The notes under the pieces were generated by a model. The model was given only the letters and a program-made list of their open reading frames with translations, made no database searches and was not told where the DNA came from. The position numbers and the translations under genes are program-made. DNA of 44,442 bases from a virus. This document shows, piece after piece, positions 1-8,720 of the stretch. Where the stretch lies: the IMG/VR virus record IMGVR_UViG_3300028610_000085, positions 1-44,442 of that record, one strand, 5' to 3'. The first letter of the stretch is position 1. Every line of letters starts with the position of its first letter.

Positions 1-144
1 AGCTAGCTCAAACCTTAGGTACAGAGTGGGGCCGTGATCTTATCTGTGAGGATATCTGGATTCGTATTGCAGCACAGAGGGCACAAGGTAAGAATGTAAT
101 CATCTCTGATCTGCGCATGGAGAATGAAGCTGACTGGGTAAGGA
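1..144. repeat. 144-bp direct terminal repeat, left copy
   Basis: Bases 1-144 are identical to bases 44299-44442. The repeat lies inside an open reading frame that continues in phase from the right end of the window into the left end. The ends therefore join into one circle or represent a permuted/redundant molecule. Because the repeat is inside a gene, an assembler overlap on a circular or permuted genome is more likely than a packaging-generated terminal repeat. Confidence 0.95.
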
Positions 145-803
145 AGGCGGGAGGTATTGTAGTTCACCTAGAGAGAAAGGATCTAGAGAGAATTGCAGAG
201 TCTAGTCATAAGACTGAGGCAGGTATAGCAGTACATCACTGTGATTATAAGATTCTTAATAACTGGAGCATCAGACAGCTATATGATACCTGTACTCAAG
301 TAGCGGATGATTTGAAGGGTATCTTAGATCATAAGTTAGCTTGGGGACTGGAAGAAGAACAGATGGGACAGGATCAGTTAGGTATACTTATACACTCAGC
401 AACCAATATGACAATTAAGAACATATCTATTGCTAATCAATCGCAATTAGATATCGCTACTCCTGGCGAACCAGAACTAGAGGATATTGCTGGATGGAAT
501 CTGGAAGCTTACTATGCTAAGCATGGTACTATAGGAGACTGCGCTACTCAATGTAATCGCCGGACTCCTGCTATGACTGATCCTACCTGTGGTAAGTGTC
601 AGACTATGAGGAAGGAGAAAGCAGCAGAGCAGCATGTAGCTGATTTAGAGCGTGCAATTATTCTTGAGAGTCCTTGCAGCGAAAACTGTACAGGCTGTGT
701 ACTAGGAGAAGAGTGTACAGCTAAATGCCCTACCTGTAAGGATACAGGCAAGGTACGTAATCACACCAAAGAAGGTCTGTATTCTTGTCCTGACTGCCAA
801 TAA
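1..803 (+). CDS. Deoxynucleotide monophosphate kinase, C-terminal part (partial at window start), with Cys-rich tail
   Basis: This is the 3' part of the gene that starts at 43986; codons are in phase from base 3. Joined across the 144-bp repeat the protein is 371 residues. The N-terminal half carries the P-loop and the LGTEWGRD motif typical of phage dNMP kinases, which phosphorylate dNMPs to feed replication. The part here includes DLRMENEAD and then leaves the kinase fold. Its last ~85 residues are rich in Cys pairs (CGKC, CTGC, CPTC, CPDC), suggesting one or two zinc ribbons, an unusual appendage. An internal Met at 117 is not the real start, because the frame is open and conserved-looking upstream. 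It is followed 20 bases later by a small gene in the same direction. The kinase call is by motif; the role of the tail is unknown. Confidence 0.85.
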   Translation, partial: LAQTLGTEWGRDLICEDIWIRIAAQRAQGKNVIISDLRMENEADWVRKAGGIVVHLERKDLERIAESSHKTEAGIAVHHCDYKILNNWSIRQLYDTCTQVADDLKGILDHKLAWGLEEEQMGQDQLGILIHSATNMTIKNISIANQSQLDIATPGEPELEDIAGWNLEAYYAKHGTIGDCATQCNRRTPAMTDPTCGKCQTMRKEKAAEQHVADLERAIILESPCSENCTGCVLGEECTAKCPTCKDTGKVRNHTKEGLYSCPDCQ

Positions 804-823
804 TCCTTAACCTAGGAGATACC

Positions 824-1075
824 ATGAACACTATCGAAGGTAATAACATCATTACTAATGATAAAGAAGTCATTCGTATATCAGATGCTATCATAGCTAA
901 GAGGACTGCAGAAATAAAGAAGAATGGGGAGCGACATAAGCCTAAGCTAATAGCTTATCTAGGCGGCAGAGAGTTATGTGCTATTCATGAAGTGACACAG
1001 ACTGGAGTGTTCTTACAAGCTCAGATAGTACGAGTAGCAGCAGAAGAACATCTGCATGTGGTAACTAGCCAATAA
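824..1075 (+). CDS. Hypothetical protein, 83 aa, last gene of the early block
   Basis: Not recognised. The start is supported by a good ribosome-binding site (AGGAG, 8 bases upstream). The protein is small and soluble-looking: a charged N-terminal half, a Lys/Arg-rich segment around residues 27-42, then a beta-like C-terminal half. It follows the dNMP kinase by 20 bases, so it is probably cotranscribed. It is the final plus-strand gene before the convergent late block, and the terminator hairpin follows within 10 bases. Confidence 0.7.
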   Translation: MNTIEGNNIITNDKEVIRISDAIIAKRTAEIKKNGERHKPKLIAYLGGRELCAIHEVTQTGVFLQAQIVRVAAEEHLHVVTSQ

Positions 1076-1084
1076 TAGCTAGAC

Positions 1085-1124
1085 AAAAAAAGACTCACAT
1101 CCAGCCTGACCTAGGTGTGAGTCT
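1085..1124 (-). terminator. Intrinsic terminator between the converging blocks
   Basis: AGACTCACA (1091-1099) pairs perfectly with TGTGAGTCT (1116-1124), a 9-bp stem with a 16-base loop. Read on the minus strand, the stem is followed by a run of T (A-run 1085-1090 on plus), so it should end transcription of the late operon. In the plus direction the T-tract is poor (ATTGTATT), but the stem may still slow early-operon transcripts. Confidence 0.8.
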
Positions 1125-1181
1125 ATTGTATTCCCTTACTTATTCTTTCCTATCTCCTTTCCTACCTTTCTTCCCCTTATC

Positions 1182-4100
1182 TTACTCTATAACTTCCTCC
1201 CCTACCACAGGCTGTCCTGCTGGTGTCGTAAAGTCTCTAAGTTCCTGACCTCCCATTATCTTCTGCATACTCTGACTGAACTGACCTCCTAACTGCTCCT
1301 TAATCTTATTAGCCTGGCTCATATTAGCTGTCTTATATAGCTGAGTGAACCAACCATTGAACTGCTCACTCTTACCTCCAGCAGCAGCATACTGCTCAGC
1401 AAAATCATCTATCTGATCCTGACTGGTTTCCTTACCAGCAATCAATGTAGTCTTAATTGCCTGCCCTATCACTGCTCTCTTCTTAGCATCAGCTAATCCA
1501 TAAGCTTTAAAGCGATACGTAGCATCAATAGCAACAGCTTCATCCAGTGGCTTACCTCCCACCATGCGCGCCAGATTTGCTACAGAGAGCAGATCATTAG
1601 CAGCTATCACATTACCTTTCTTAGATGTGCTATAGCTTGCCTGCTGTGGATTCTCTAAACCTTGCAATGTCTGAGCCAGTCCTGCTAGCGGGCGACTTAA
1701 TCCATTATGCTCTAGTCCCTGTAGCAAAGTAGTACTTACATCACCACCGGCCGCCAACTTATCTGCTGTATTAAATAAGTTAGCAAAGAACTTACCAGAT
1801 GCTTGCACAATAGGTACTGAGCTAGGATTGGTAGGTACAATAGTTACATGCCTAGGGTTAATATCACCGCGAGTATAAAGGTTAATCTTAAGATCAGGAT
1901 GTAAGAGCCCCAGTGCGTTAGATGCTGCACCATACATAATCCAGTCACCAGCATTCTTACCAGCAATACCATAGACTGTATCATAAGCATCACGATGTTC
2001 TTTATTACCTGATGCTGTACCTACTAGATGAGTATTAAGCGCATTGAATCCAGGTAAGCCATTCATTCCATGGATAGTACCTTGCAGAGCTAGCAGTGTC
2101 ATACTATCCTTTGCATGACCTTCACCTGCATGGCGCAAGAGCTGTTGAATAAGGTTAAACTGATAGGTTTGGAATAGCCCTATAGCCTGACCGACCGGAC
2201 CTTGGAACATCATAGGCCGCTGAGCTGCTAGATAGTTACCTTGTGTACGGTTCACAAAAGTATTGATATATGCAAGTGCTTCCTTAGGCTGCATCAGCCC
2301 TCTGGTAACTGCTACATCAGTAAGCTGCTTCATAACATCAGCTGCAACAAAGCGGTTAAACTCTTCAGCTAAGCGGTTACCTGTCCACTTCTCACCTTTA
2401 TCAGCTAGATCACGAAGCGAAGTATGTAGCTTATTAATTCTGCTATCCCAGTTAGCTACTGATTCTTTACCAGTAAAGGTAATAGAGTCTAACGCATCTC
2501 TATACTGAGAAGAGATGCTAGTAACATAACCGTTATCTTTATAGAATTTCATCTCCTCACCATTACGATTAAACTTCTTAATGGCGTTAGCAATAAGCTT
2601 CTGAGGAGCCATGATTAGCTTATCAGTACCGGGCACCTGTACTTTAGCAAGATCAGCTAGAGCACCTACTGCCTCCTTGTCCCCGCGATTAATAGCGCGC
2701 ACTACTGCCTGAGCCTCTGCACCTAAGAGCACATTAGAGGACACTGCGTTGTTTACCGCATTCAATGCATCCCAGCGAAGAACGATAGTAGCTAGTATAC
2801 TATTAGCTTTCTGAACTACAGTACTCAGTGCTCCTTTAGCTGGCTCAGCATTAGCAAACAGTACCATAGATTCATCGTAAGCTGCCCCTTTATACCCTGC
2901 TTTCTCTAGCATCCTATTAACACTAGCTAGCTCTTCAGGAGATTTAGTAGTCTCCACTACAGCAGTGGCTCGCTTAAGTAGTTTACTAACCGCAGCATCA
3001 GCCATCTGGTTAGGTTGTACCCACCAAGGATAATCTGAAGTCTTTCTTATTCCCAGTGCAGTCTTAATATAATCAGCAAAAGGATTCTTAACTGCATCAT
3101 CAGCGAATTTGAGAAGGTTAGAATCTGAGAATCGGCTAGTAGCTACATCAGTAAACTCCTCTCCTAACCTTCTTAGCTCTTCAAACTGAACTTCATACTT
3201 AGTAGCGACAGCCTCTCTTACTAGTCCAGTCTCTCGCTGCATGTGCCAACCAAGAGCATCAGAGGTAATCTTCTGAGGATCAGTAGCTACTAGGAAGGGG
3301 GCACTAACACCCTTACGGTGAGCTTCTACATCTAAGTAGTTATTATTCAAAGTCTTCTCATAGTCCCACTGACCGCGAGAGGAGTGATAAGCCTCAGCTT
3401 CATTCTTAGTAAGGATCTTAAGCTGCGGATTCTCTTTAAGCTTCTTAATCATCCCATCAAGTTCTTCACTACTAGAAGCAAAGAGTGTCTTGCTATGATT
3501 ACCAGATGTAATACTCTCATCAATAACTAGAGCAAAATGAGGGAAGTCATTAGGATTAATAGGGATAGGGTAGAAAGCTTCAGGTGCGCGATTAAACTGT
3601 AAGCCTTGTGCAGTACGAATACCTGCCAGTCCGTTAGTACGTAGCGCATTGACTTCAATATGGGCCCGCATAAGATCCCTAGTTTCTTGATGCACTATAG
3701 GGATCTCTAACTCCATTGCAGGATTAGTAAGCACAGGAGCTTTAGGTGCAGCCTTACCGGCAGCGGCAGCTTCAGCAGTAGCCTTCTTCCACCGTACTAT
3801 AGCTAATGGCTCCAGTGCAGTACCTGCGGCATTAAGTGCATACTCTCCTTCAATAGCTCGCACTCTCTGATTAAGTGTGCTCCACTCTACAGCAGCCTCC
3901 TGATTGTTACCTAGCTTATATAGCAAAGGCTCAAGAGTTTCTCTTGTTCTATTCTTAAACTTCTCAATCATACGACTGGTGACATTACCTATGTTCTCTG
4001 TAACAGCAGCAAGAGTACCATAATTGCTACTAGCAGCAGTAGCAAAACCAGCACCAGCCCCAGAAGGAACTGCACCATTAAATACTTTACCGCTATTAAT

Positions 4101-6191
4101 ATCCTCCAGCTTCGCATAGTCGTCACCTAGAATTGCAGCACTAGCTCTGCTAGTTCCTTCTTGGTACAATCTCTGCTGCTCTTTAATAACCGCCATGTTC
4201 TCTACTACGAAATTATTAATACCAGTAAAGTTAGAACTGTCATAGGTAAGCTTAATATGCTGAGGTACATTCCAGATATCTACTACACCATCCTTTTCCC
4301 TTCTTGTACCTTGAGATATTAGTTTGTTAGTAAAAGTCTCTGCATGATCCTGCATAGCTAGCATATCTTTAAGAGCATAGCTAGCTACAGGATCTTTAAC
4401 TACATCGCCAGAAAGGAAGCTAGACTTCACATTAATAATAGAAGCAATCTCTTCTTGTACTAGAGGCTCCTTACCTTTCTTAAGTACTGTAGCTTTCTCG
4501 CCTTTAATATTTAATAGCTTATGAGCTAGTTTAACTTTCTTATCTCCTAAGAACTCCTGCAAGCTATTACCGATAAACTCATCTTTATCTAAACCTACAA
4601 ACTTTACATTCACTAGCTCTTCAGCATCCTTACCTACATCGATCATTACCTTTTCCATAAGAGGAATATCATTCACATCAATACGGAGAGGAGCTTTAGC
4701 TGTAGGTGCAAACTTAGGTAGCTTAGATGCCCAGATATAACGAGCATTAGCTTCCAGCGGATCAGCCTTTAAGATATTCCAAGCAGTAGCTTTAGTAGGT
4801 TTCTGGGACTTATTAAATACAGTACTGAACTTAAACTTCTTAGCTCCAGCTTTAACTCCACCAAGAGTTACTTTAATCTGCTCTCCTTTCTTAAGGGTGT
4901 CAGCAAGAGTAGTAATACGAGGCTTCTCAGTCATCACTACACCTGCACCTTCTCCCCAAGACTTAGCATAAGATACCATAATATCGCTATCAGCAAACTC
5001 TTTGATTTCCTTATCAGAGGCTGTACCTTGTAATACTTTAGATTGTATCTTCTCTGCTTTATCTGCAATCTTAGCCTTGGCGCCTAGCTTATTAGCTTCG
5101 ACTACACCAATGAATGCAGACAGCTGATCCTCTTGCTTAGCTGCTTTAAAGGTCTGGAACATAGTCTCAGCTACATCCTGATCCCCACCAGCTAGCTCGC
5201 CCATATTCTTACGGATGCGATTCTCTAAGCGAGTTACCTTAGTAGCGGCCGCAGCAGTAAGGAATGCAGTACGCTCAGGAGAGAAGCCAGCAGGTACAGG
5301 AGGAATGTTACCTAGCTGCTCATAGTCAAGAGCTAGTTTTTCATAGGAGGTGCTTGCCTTAGCGGGCTCATCTATGAATGTCCAAGGACGAGCTTCAATA
5401 GCAGCAGAGTCCGCAGCTTTCTTAAGGGAGAAGCTAATCTTAGTAGCATCCACAGCACCAGCTACGAAACCAAAGACACCTGCACCAAAAGCTACATTGG
5501 TAATAAAGTCTCCTAGATCCTGATTCTCTAAGATAGGAGATTTAAATAAGGTCGCAGCTACAGCAGTCTCAAAAGCAAGAGCCTCCAAAGCATTCTGACC
5601 AAAACCAGAACTTACTGCTTTAAGTGCATTACGATTAAGTAAGGTCGCAGCAGAAGAGTTCGTGGCTACTTCTACCAGCGCCTTATCTATAAATACTTGT
5701 TTCTGAGGGGCCAGAAGTGACAGTGCCTTACCTGTATTCTCTCCAAAGCGACCAGCGCCTATAGCAGTAGATAGAGACTTCTGTCCTGCGTTAAGTACCT
5801 TGATGCCTCCGATACCAGGCACTAAGCTGCTTATCATAAATCCTACTAGATCTGACCCTTCCTGATGTTCTTGATAGAAAGCACCTAAGTCAGAATCTAC
5901 TGCAGTCATTACATCCGCAGTATTAGATCGCTCGATATCTGCTCCCAGCAAGTTACCTACATCAGCAGGAATATTATATAACTGGTTAGCCCCAGAAATT
6001 ACAGACGCAGCAACAAACTTAGGGATGCTATCTATAGTATCTACAGCAGCCTCTAAGAATGTTTCATTACCGTTAGCTACATTAAGAGTATCTGCAGCTA
6101 CCATATAAGCAGGAGTCTGTGATCCAGTAGGATCGTCACCGGAAGCTATAAGCTCTAAAGCTTCTTCATAAGCAGTACGTGGATCAGCCAT
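1182..6191 (-). CDS. Very large internal virion / DNA-ejection protein candidate, 1669 aa
   Basis: This is the largest gene and the last of the late operon, directly after two other ejection-protein candidates. That position and size fit the big internal core protein of podoviruses (the role of T7 gp16 or P22-type ejection proteins). The N-terminal ~250 residues contain Gly/Ala-rich hydrophobic stretches (for example GFMISSLVPGIGG and FGAGVFGFVAGAV) that could insert into membranes. The middle is long, charged and helical, and the C-terminal ~100 residues are polar. I see no lysozyme or lytic transglycosylase motif and no RNA polymerase motif; the N4-type virion polymerase is also about twice this size. 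The start ATG at 6191 has only a weak GAG-type ribosome site. The role is inferred from context. Confidence 0.75.
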   Translation of the reverse strand: MADPRTAYEEALELIASGDDPTGSQTPAYMVAADTLNVANGNETFLEAAVDTIDSIPKFVAASVISGANQLYNIPADVGNLLGADIERSNTADVMTAVDSDLGAFYQEHQEGSDLVGFMISSLVPGIGGIKVLNAGQKSLSTAIGAGRFGENTGKALSLLAPQKQVFIDKALVEVATNSSAATLLNRNALKAVSSGFGQNALEALAFETAVAATLFKSPILENQDLGDFITNVAFGAGVFGFVAGAVDATKISFSLKKAADSAAIEARPWTFIDEPAKASTSYEKLALDYEQLGNIPPVPAGFSPERTAFLTAAAATKVTRLENRIRKNMGELAGGDQDVAETMFQTFKAAKQEDQLSAFIGVVEANKLGAKAKIADKAEKIQSKVLQGTASDKEIKEFADSDIMVSYAKSWGEGAGVVMTEKPRITTLADTLKKGEQIKVTLGGVKAGAKKFKFSTVFNKSQKPTKATAWNILKADPLEANARYIWASKLPKFAPTAKAPLRIDVNDIPLMEKVMIDVGKDAEELVNVKFVGLDKDEFIGNSLQEFLGDKKVKLAHKLLNIKGEKATVLKKGKEPLVQEEIASIINVKSSFLSGDVVKDPVASYALKDMLAMQDHAETFTNKLISQGTRREKDGVVDIWNVPQHIKLTYDSSNFTGINNFVVENMAVIKEQQRLYQEGTSRASAAILGDDYAKLEDINSGKVFNGAVPSGAGAGFATAASSNYGTLAAVTENIGNVTSRMIEKFKNRTRETLEPLLYKLGNNQEAAVEWSTLNQRVRAIEGEYALNAAGTALEPLAIVRWKKATAEAAAAGKAAPKAPVLTNPAMELEIPIVHQETRDLMRAHIEVNALRTNGLAGIRTAQGLQFNRAPEAFYPIPINPNDFPHFALVIDESITSGNHSKTLFASSSEELDGMIKKLKENPQLKILTKNEAEAYHSSRGQWDYEKTLNNNYLDVEAHRKGVSAPFLVATDPQKITSDALGWHMQRETGLVREAVATKYEVQFEELRRLGEEFTDVATSRFSDSNLLKFADDAVKNPFADYIKTALGIRKTSDYPWWVQPNQMADAAVSKLLKRATAVVETTKSPEELASVNRMLEKAGYKGAAYDESMVLFANAEPAKGALSTVVQKANSILATIVLRWDALNAVNNAVSSNVLLGAEAQAVVRAINRGDKEAVGALADLAKVQVPGTDKLIMAPQKLIANAIKKFNRNGEEMKFYKDNGYVTSISSQYRDALDSITFTGKESVANWDSRINKLHTSLRDLADKGEKWTGNRLAEEFNRFVAADVMKQLTDVAVTRGLMQPKEALAYINTFVNRTQGNYLAAQRPMMFQGPVGQAIGLFQTYQFNLIQQLLRHAGEGHAKDSMTLLALQGTIHGMNGLPGFNALNTHLVGTASGNKEHRDAYDTVYGIAGKNAGDWIMYGAASNALGLLHPDLKINLYTRGDINPRHVTIVPTNPSSVPIVQASGKFFANLFNTADKLAAGGDVSTTLLQGLEHNGLSRPLAGLAQTLQGLENPQQASYSTSKKGNVIAANDLLSVANLARMVGGKPLDEAVAIDATYRFKAYGLADAKKRAVIGQAIKTTLIAGKETSQDQIDDFAEQYAAAGGKSEQFNGWFTQLYKTANMSQANKIKEQLGGQFSQSMQKIMGGQELRDFTTPAGQPVVGEEVIE

Positions 6192-6231
6192 AATAAGTTA
6201 CTCGTCAGGGAGTAGGAAGAGATATAAGTAT

Positions 6232-8187
6232 TTACTTCTCAGCAATAGGAGTAGTTTCTTTAGGTGCAGTAGAGGACAGGAGTTTAACAATTGCTTCCTG
6301 TATTCTAGTACCGTCCATCATATCTACAGTAGTAGTACGCGCCTTAGCTTTCTTAGCTATAGATTCTGCAAGACTATCTCCTGCTTGCTCTATCCCTACT
6401 GTAGGTAATAGAGCAGTAAGACCAAAGAGAGCTGCAGAAGGAGCGGAAGTAATACCTAACTTAAGCAGATCTACTCCAGTTACAGGAGCTTGGATTTGAG
6501 TGTTATAGGTAACTTGATTAGGTAGCCCGACTCTTCTAAATCCACCTTGCATAGTATTATTATACAGAGCAGCTGCATCAAAGATAGCTTCAACACCAGA
6601 AGCAGCAGACTCAGGAGATACAGAACCAGCTCGCACACCTGCAATAGCTGCATCTAAAATCTTCTGGGGATTTACCTCTTTCATCTCCATAGCTTTAAGT
6701 ACGTTAGTATACAACTCAGTACTAATTACTGATGTCATAGTTTCTAGCACAGAGAAAGGAGGTGCATGATAAGGATTGGTCGCATCTCCTGTATTAATGT
6801 TAGCGGCCTTAGTATCCATAAATGCTTGAGCTGTACCATTGAAATCAGAAGATAACGTCTCTTCATCCTTAGGTACTTTACCTGCTTTCTTATATACCTG
6901 TGCTTGCAGATCTGTAATAGCTTCTAGTGCTTTAATGCCAGGAGTCTGAGTTACATTACCTGAAGGGGCCACAAGTTGTAAGCTAGTACCTGCTTCAAAA
7001 GCAGTTGCTCCTAGTACTGGATCAGTAGCTCCGCCTAGTTCTTGCAGACGAGCATACTTAGCACCTACTGCACCGGTCTGATTAAGCCCGAATACAATAG
7101 TCTCACGCTCTTCAATAGGAGCGCCTGCTAAGGATTGTCCTTTCTGTACAGCCTCTACCAACTGATCTTCTGTAGCTACCAGATCATTAAATCGCTTAGT
7201 AGCTGCGTTAAAGTTAGCTTCAGTTGCAAGTCTGCGCTCAGGAGTAAGTAGGGTTGAATCCTCCAGTGCAAGAGTAGCACGATCTAAAGCTACCTTAGCA
7301 GCAGGAAGCTCTACTTGCCACTTCTCTCTGGCAAAGGCCATCTGCTCTCGCTGGAATACCATACGTTCCTGCTTAAGCGCTCGCTCTTCTACCTCCCCTT
7401 CTAATCTGAACTGCTGTACAAGATTACTTACATTCCTTGAATCTGCCTGTACTAGATTACTCATAGCAGTAGCATTAGCATTGATATTCTGAATCTCAGC
7501 CTGACTTGCTTTTAGCTGACCTTGAGCTGCAATAAACTTCTGATTAGCTTCAATGACTCCTTCATTAAGAGTCTTCTTAGTTAATGCATTAGCTTGAGCA
7601 AAAGACTCAGTAGCAGCAGTGATGCTAGAAATCTCTTTCACAGTTTGTGCTTGCTGAGCTGTAGCTGCATCTATCTCCAGACTTGTCTGGAAAGAACGGA
7701 ACTCATTAATGATACCGTCAATAATCTGGACACCGGTAAACTCATCATCAATAATATCTTGCTTCTCATCAAGCAATCCAGCTACTCGCTGCTGATCTGC
7801 TCGCAAGGTAGCCATAAGATTTGCTTGAATGTCAGCTCCTCCGCTAGCTTCAAACGCACGGATGGTAGCGTTCTGAGCTTGCAGATCAGCAGTATCAGAG
7901 GCAGCTTTAGTAATCTGAGTAGCTGCAGTGATATCACCTATAGCTCCAGTAATAGCCTCGGTAGCTACACGAGTCTCAGCCCTGCCAGCTTCTAGGGCAG
8001 TAATACTAGAAGTGATTCGCTGGGTCGATACTCCTAAAGCATCTTCCACAGCTTGTAACTTAGAACTAACTTCAGGAGCAGGAGTAGAGACTACCTTAGG
8101 AGTAGCGGTAGTATCAGCCACCTTAGTAGCTGCCTCCTTACCTGCCTGTGCTAAGATAGGATTAATTTGTGCATCTGCATGGGGCAT
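6232..8187 (-). CDS. Internal virion / ejection protein candidate, 651 aa
   Basis: This is the second of three consecutive genes at the end of the late operon. The start has a clear AGGAG site 6-7 bases upstream. The protein is Ala/Gln/Thr-rich and strongly helical. A charged segment around residues 265-300 (Glu/Arg/Gln-rich) looks like coiled coil, and there are many Ala-rich heptad-like stretches before it. The C-terminal third contains a Gly/Leu-rich segment (LFGLTALLPTVG) that could contact a membrane. Size, composition and position between a small Gly-rich protein and a giant protein match podovirus internal core/ejection gene order. No enzymatic motif was seen. Confidence 0.7.
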   Translation of the reverse strand: MPHADAQINPILAQAGKEAATKVADTTATPKVVSTPAPEVSSKLQAVEDALGVSTQRITSSITALEAGRAETRVATEAITGAIGDITAATQITKAASDTADLQAQNATIRAFEASGGADIQANLMATLRADQQRVAGLLDEKQDIIDDEFTGVQIIDGIINEFRSFQTSLEIDAATAQQAQTVKEISSITAATESFAQANALTKKTLNEGVIEANQKFIAAQGQLKASQAEIQNINANATAMSNLVQADSRNVSNLVQQFRLEGEVEERALKQERMVFQREQMAFAREKWQVELPAAKVALDRATLALEDSTLLTPERRLATEANFNAATKRFNDLVATEDQLVEAVQKGQSLAGAPIEERETIVFGLNQTGAVGAKYARLQELGGATDPVLGATAFEAGTSLQLVAPSGNVTQTPGIKALEAITDLQAQVYKKAGKVPKDEETLSSDFNGTAQAFMDTKAANINTGDATNPYHAPPFSVLETMTSVISTELYTNVLKAMEMKEVNPQKILDAAIAGVRAGSVSPESAASGVEAIFDAAALYNNTMQGGFRRVGLPNQVTYNTQIQAPVTGVDLLKLGITSAPSAALFGLTALLPTVGIEQAGDSLAESIAKKAKARTTTVDMMDGTRIQEAIVKLLSSTAPKETTPIAEK

Positions 8188-8201
8188 AATAATCTCCTAA
8201 C

Positions 8202-8630
8202 TTAGAATCCGAATACACCGCCGATCTTCTTAAGAGGCCCTTCTAGCAGACCTTCATCTGCCTGCTCTTGTTCCTGCGTGGTCCTAGTAGTCTGAGTACC
8301 TATCTGAGTAGCTTCTTTCTCAGCAGTCAATTTAGCTAGCTCTCCTACAAGTTTAGAAGCTATATCTCCAGCAGCCTGTGCAGCTACAGAACTATCAAAT
8401 ACTCCTGCTGCTTGCTCTTGTGAAAAGACTCCAGCTAAACCTTCAGCTCCCCCAAGCACATCTTGAATAATCTTCTGCACAGCTTCTTCATCTAACTTAA
8501 GACGCTCTGTCTGTGTAGTATCTGTAGTAGTAGTGCCGCTAGTCCTGCCTGAAGTAGCTAAGTCAGAACCAAATAGATCTTTACCTAAACTACCTATACC
8601 TGTTAAAGCACCGCCTAAATCGAATGCCAT
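8202..8630 (-). CDS. Small Gly/Thr/Gln-rich internal virion (ejection) protein candidate, 142 aa
   Basis: This is the first of the three presumed ejection genes, 14 bases before the next one. The start is set by AGAGGA about 7 bases upstream. The N-terminus (residues 1-25) and C-terminus (LKKIGGVFGF) are Gly/Phe-rich and hydrophobic. The centre is helical with Ala/Gln, and two Thr/Gln-rich low-complexity patches flank it. Such Gly-rich ends with a helical core resemble small DNA-transfer proteins of short-tailed phages, but the match is by character and context only. Confidence 0.6.
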   Translation of the reverse strand: MAFDLGGALTGIGSLGKDLFGSDLATSGRTSGTTTTDTTQTERLKLDEEAVQKIIQDVLGGAEGLAGVFSQEQAAGVFDSSVAAQAAGDIASKLVGELAKLTAEKEATQIGTQTTRTTQEQEQADEGLLEGPLKKIGGVFGF

Positions 8631-8669
8631 AATCTTATCCTCTGAGTTATTACTCTCATCATTTAATCT

Positions 8670-8699
8670 AGTATACTATTACTTATCTTAATCTGTCAG
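8670..8699 (-). promoter_or_regulatory. Candidate sigma70-type promoter for the ejection-protein genes
   Basis: On the minus strand CTGACA (8699-8694) is followed after 18 bases by TATACT (8675-8670), five of six matches at each element. The start point would be near 8663, about 33 bases before the ribosome-binding site and ATG at 8630. It lies in the 90-base gap after the 8721-9695 gene, the right place for a separate late promoter. The -10 is embedded in the palindrome TAGTATACTA. Confidence 0.45.
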
Positions 8700-8720
8700 T
8701 ATAGGAATCGGAGTATAGTC

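Noticed and set aside
1182-6191. N4-type virion RNA polymerase
   Set aside because: About half the expected size and none of the polymerase motifs were seen.
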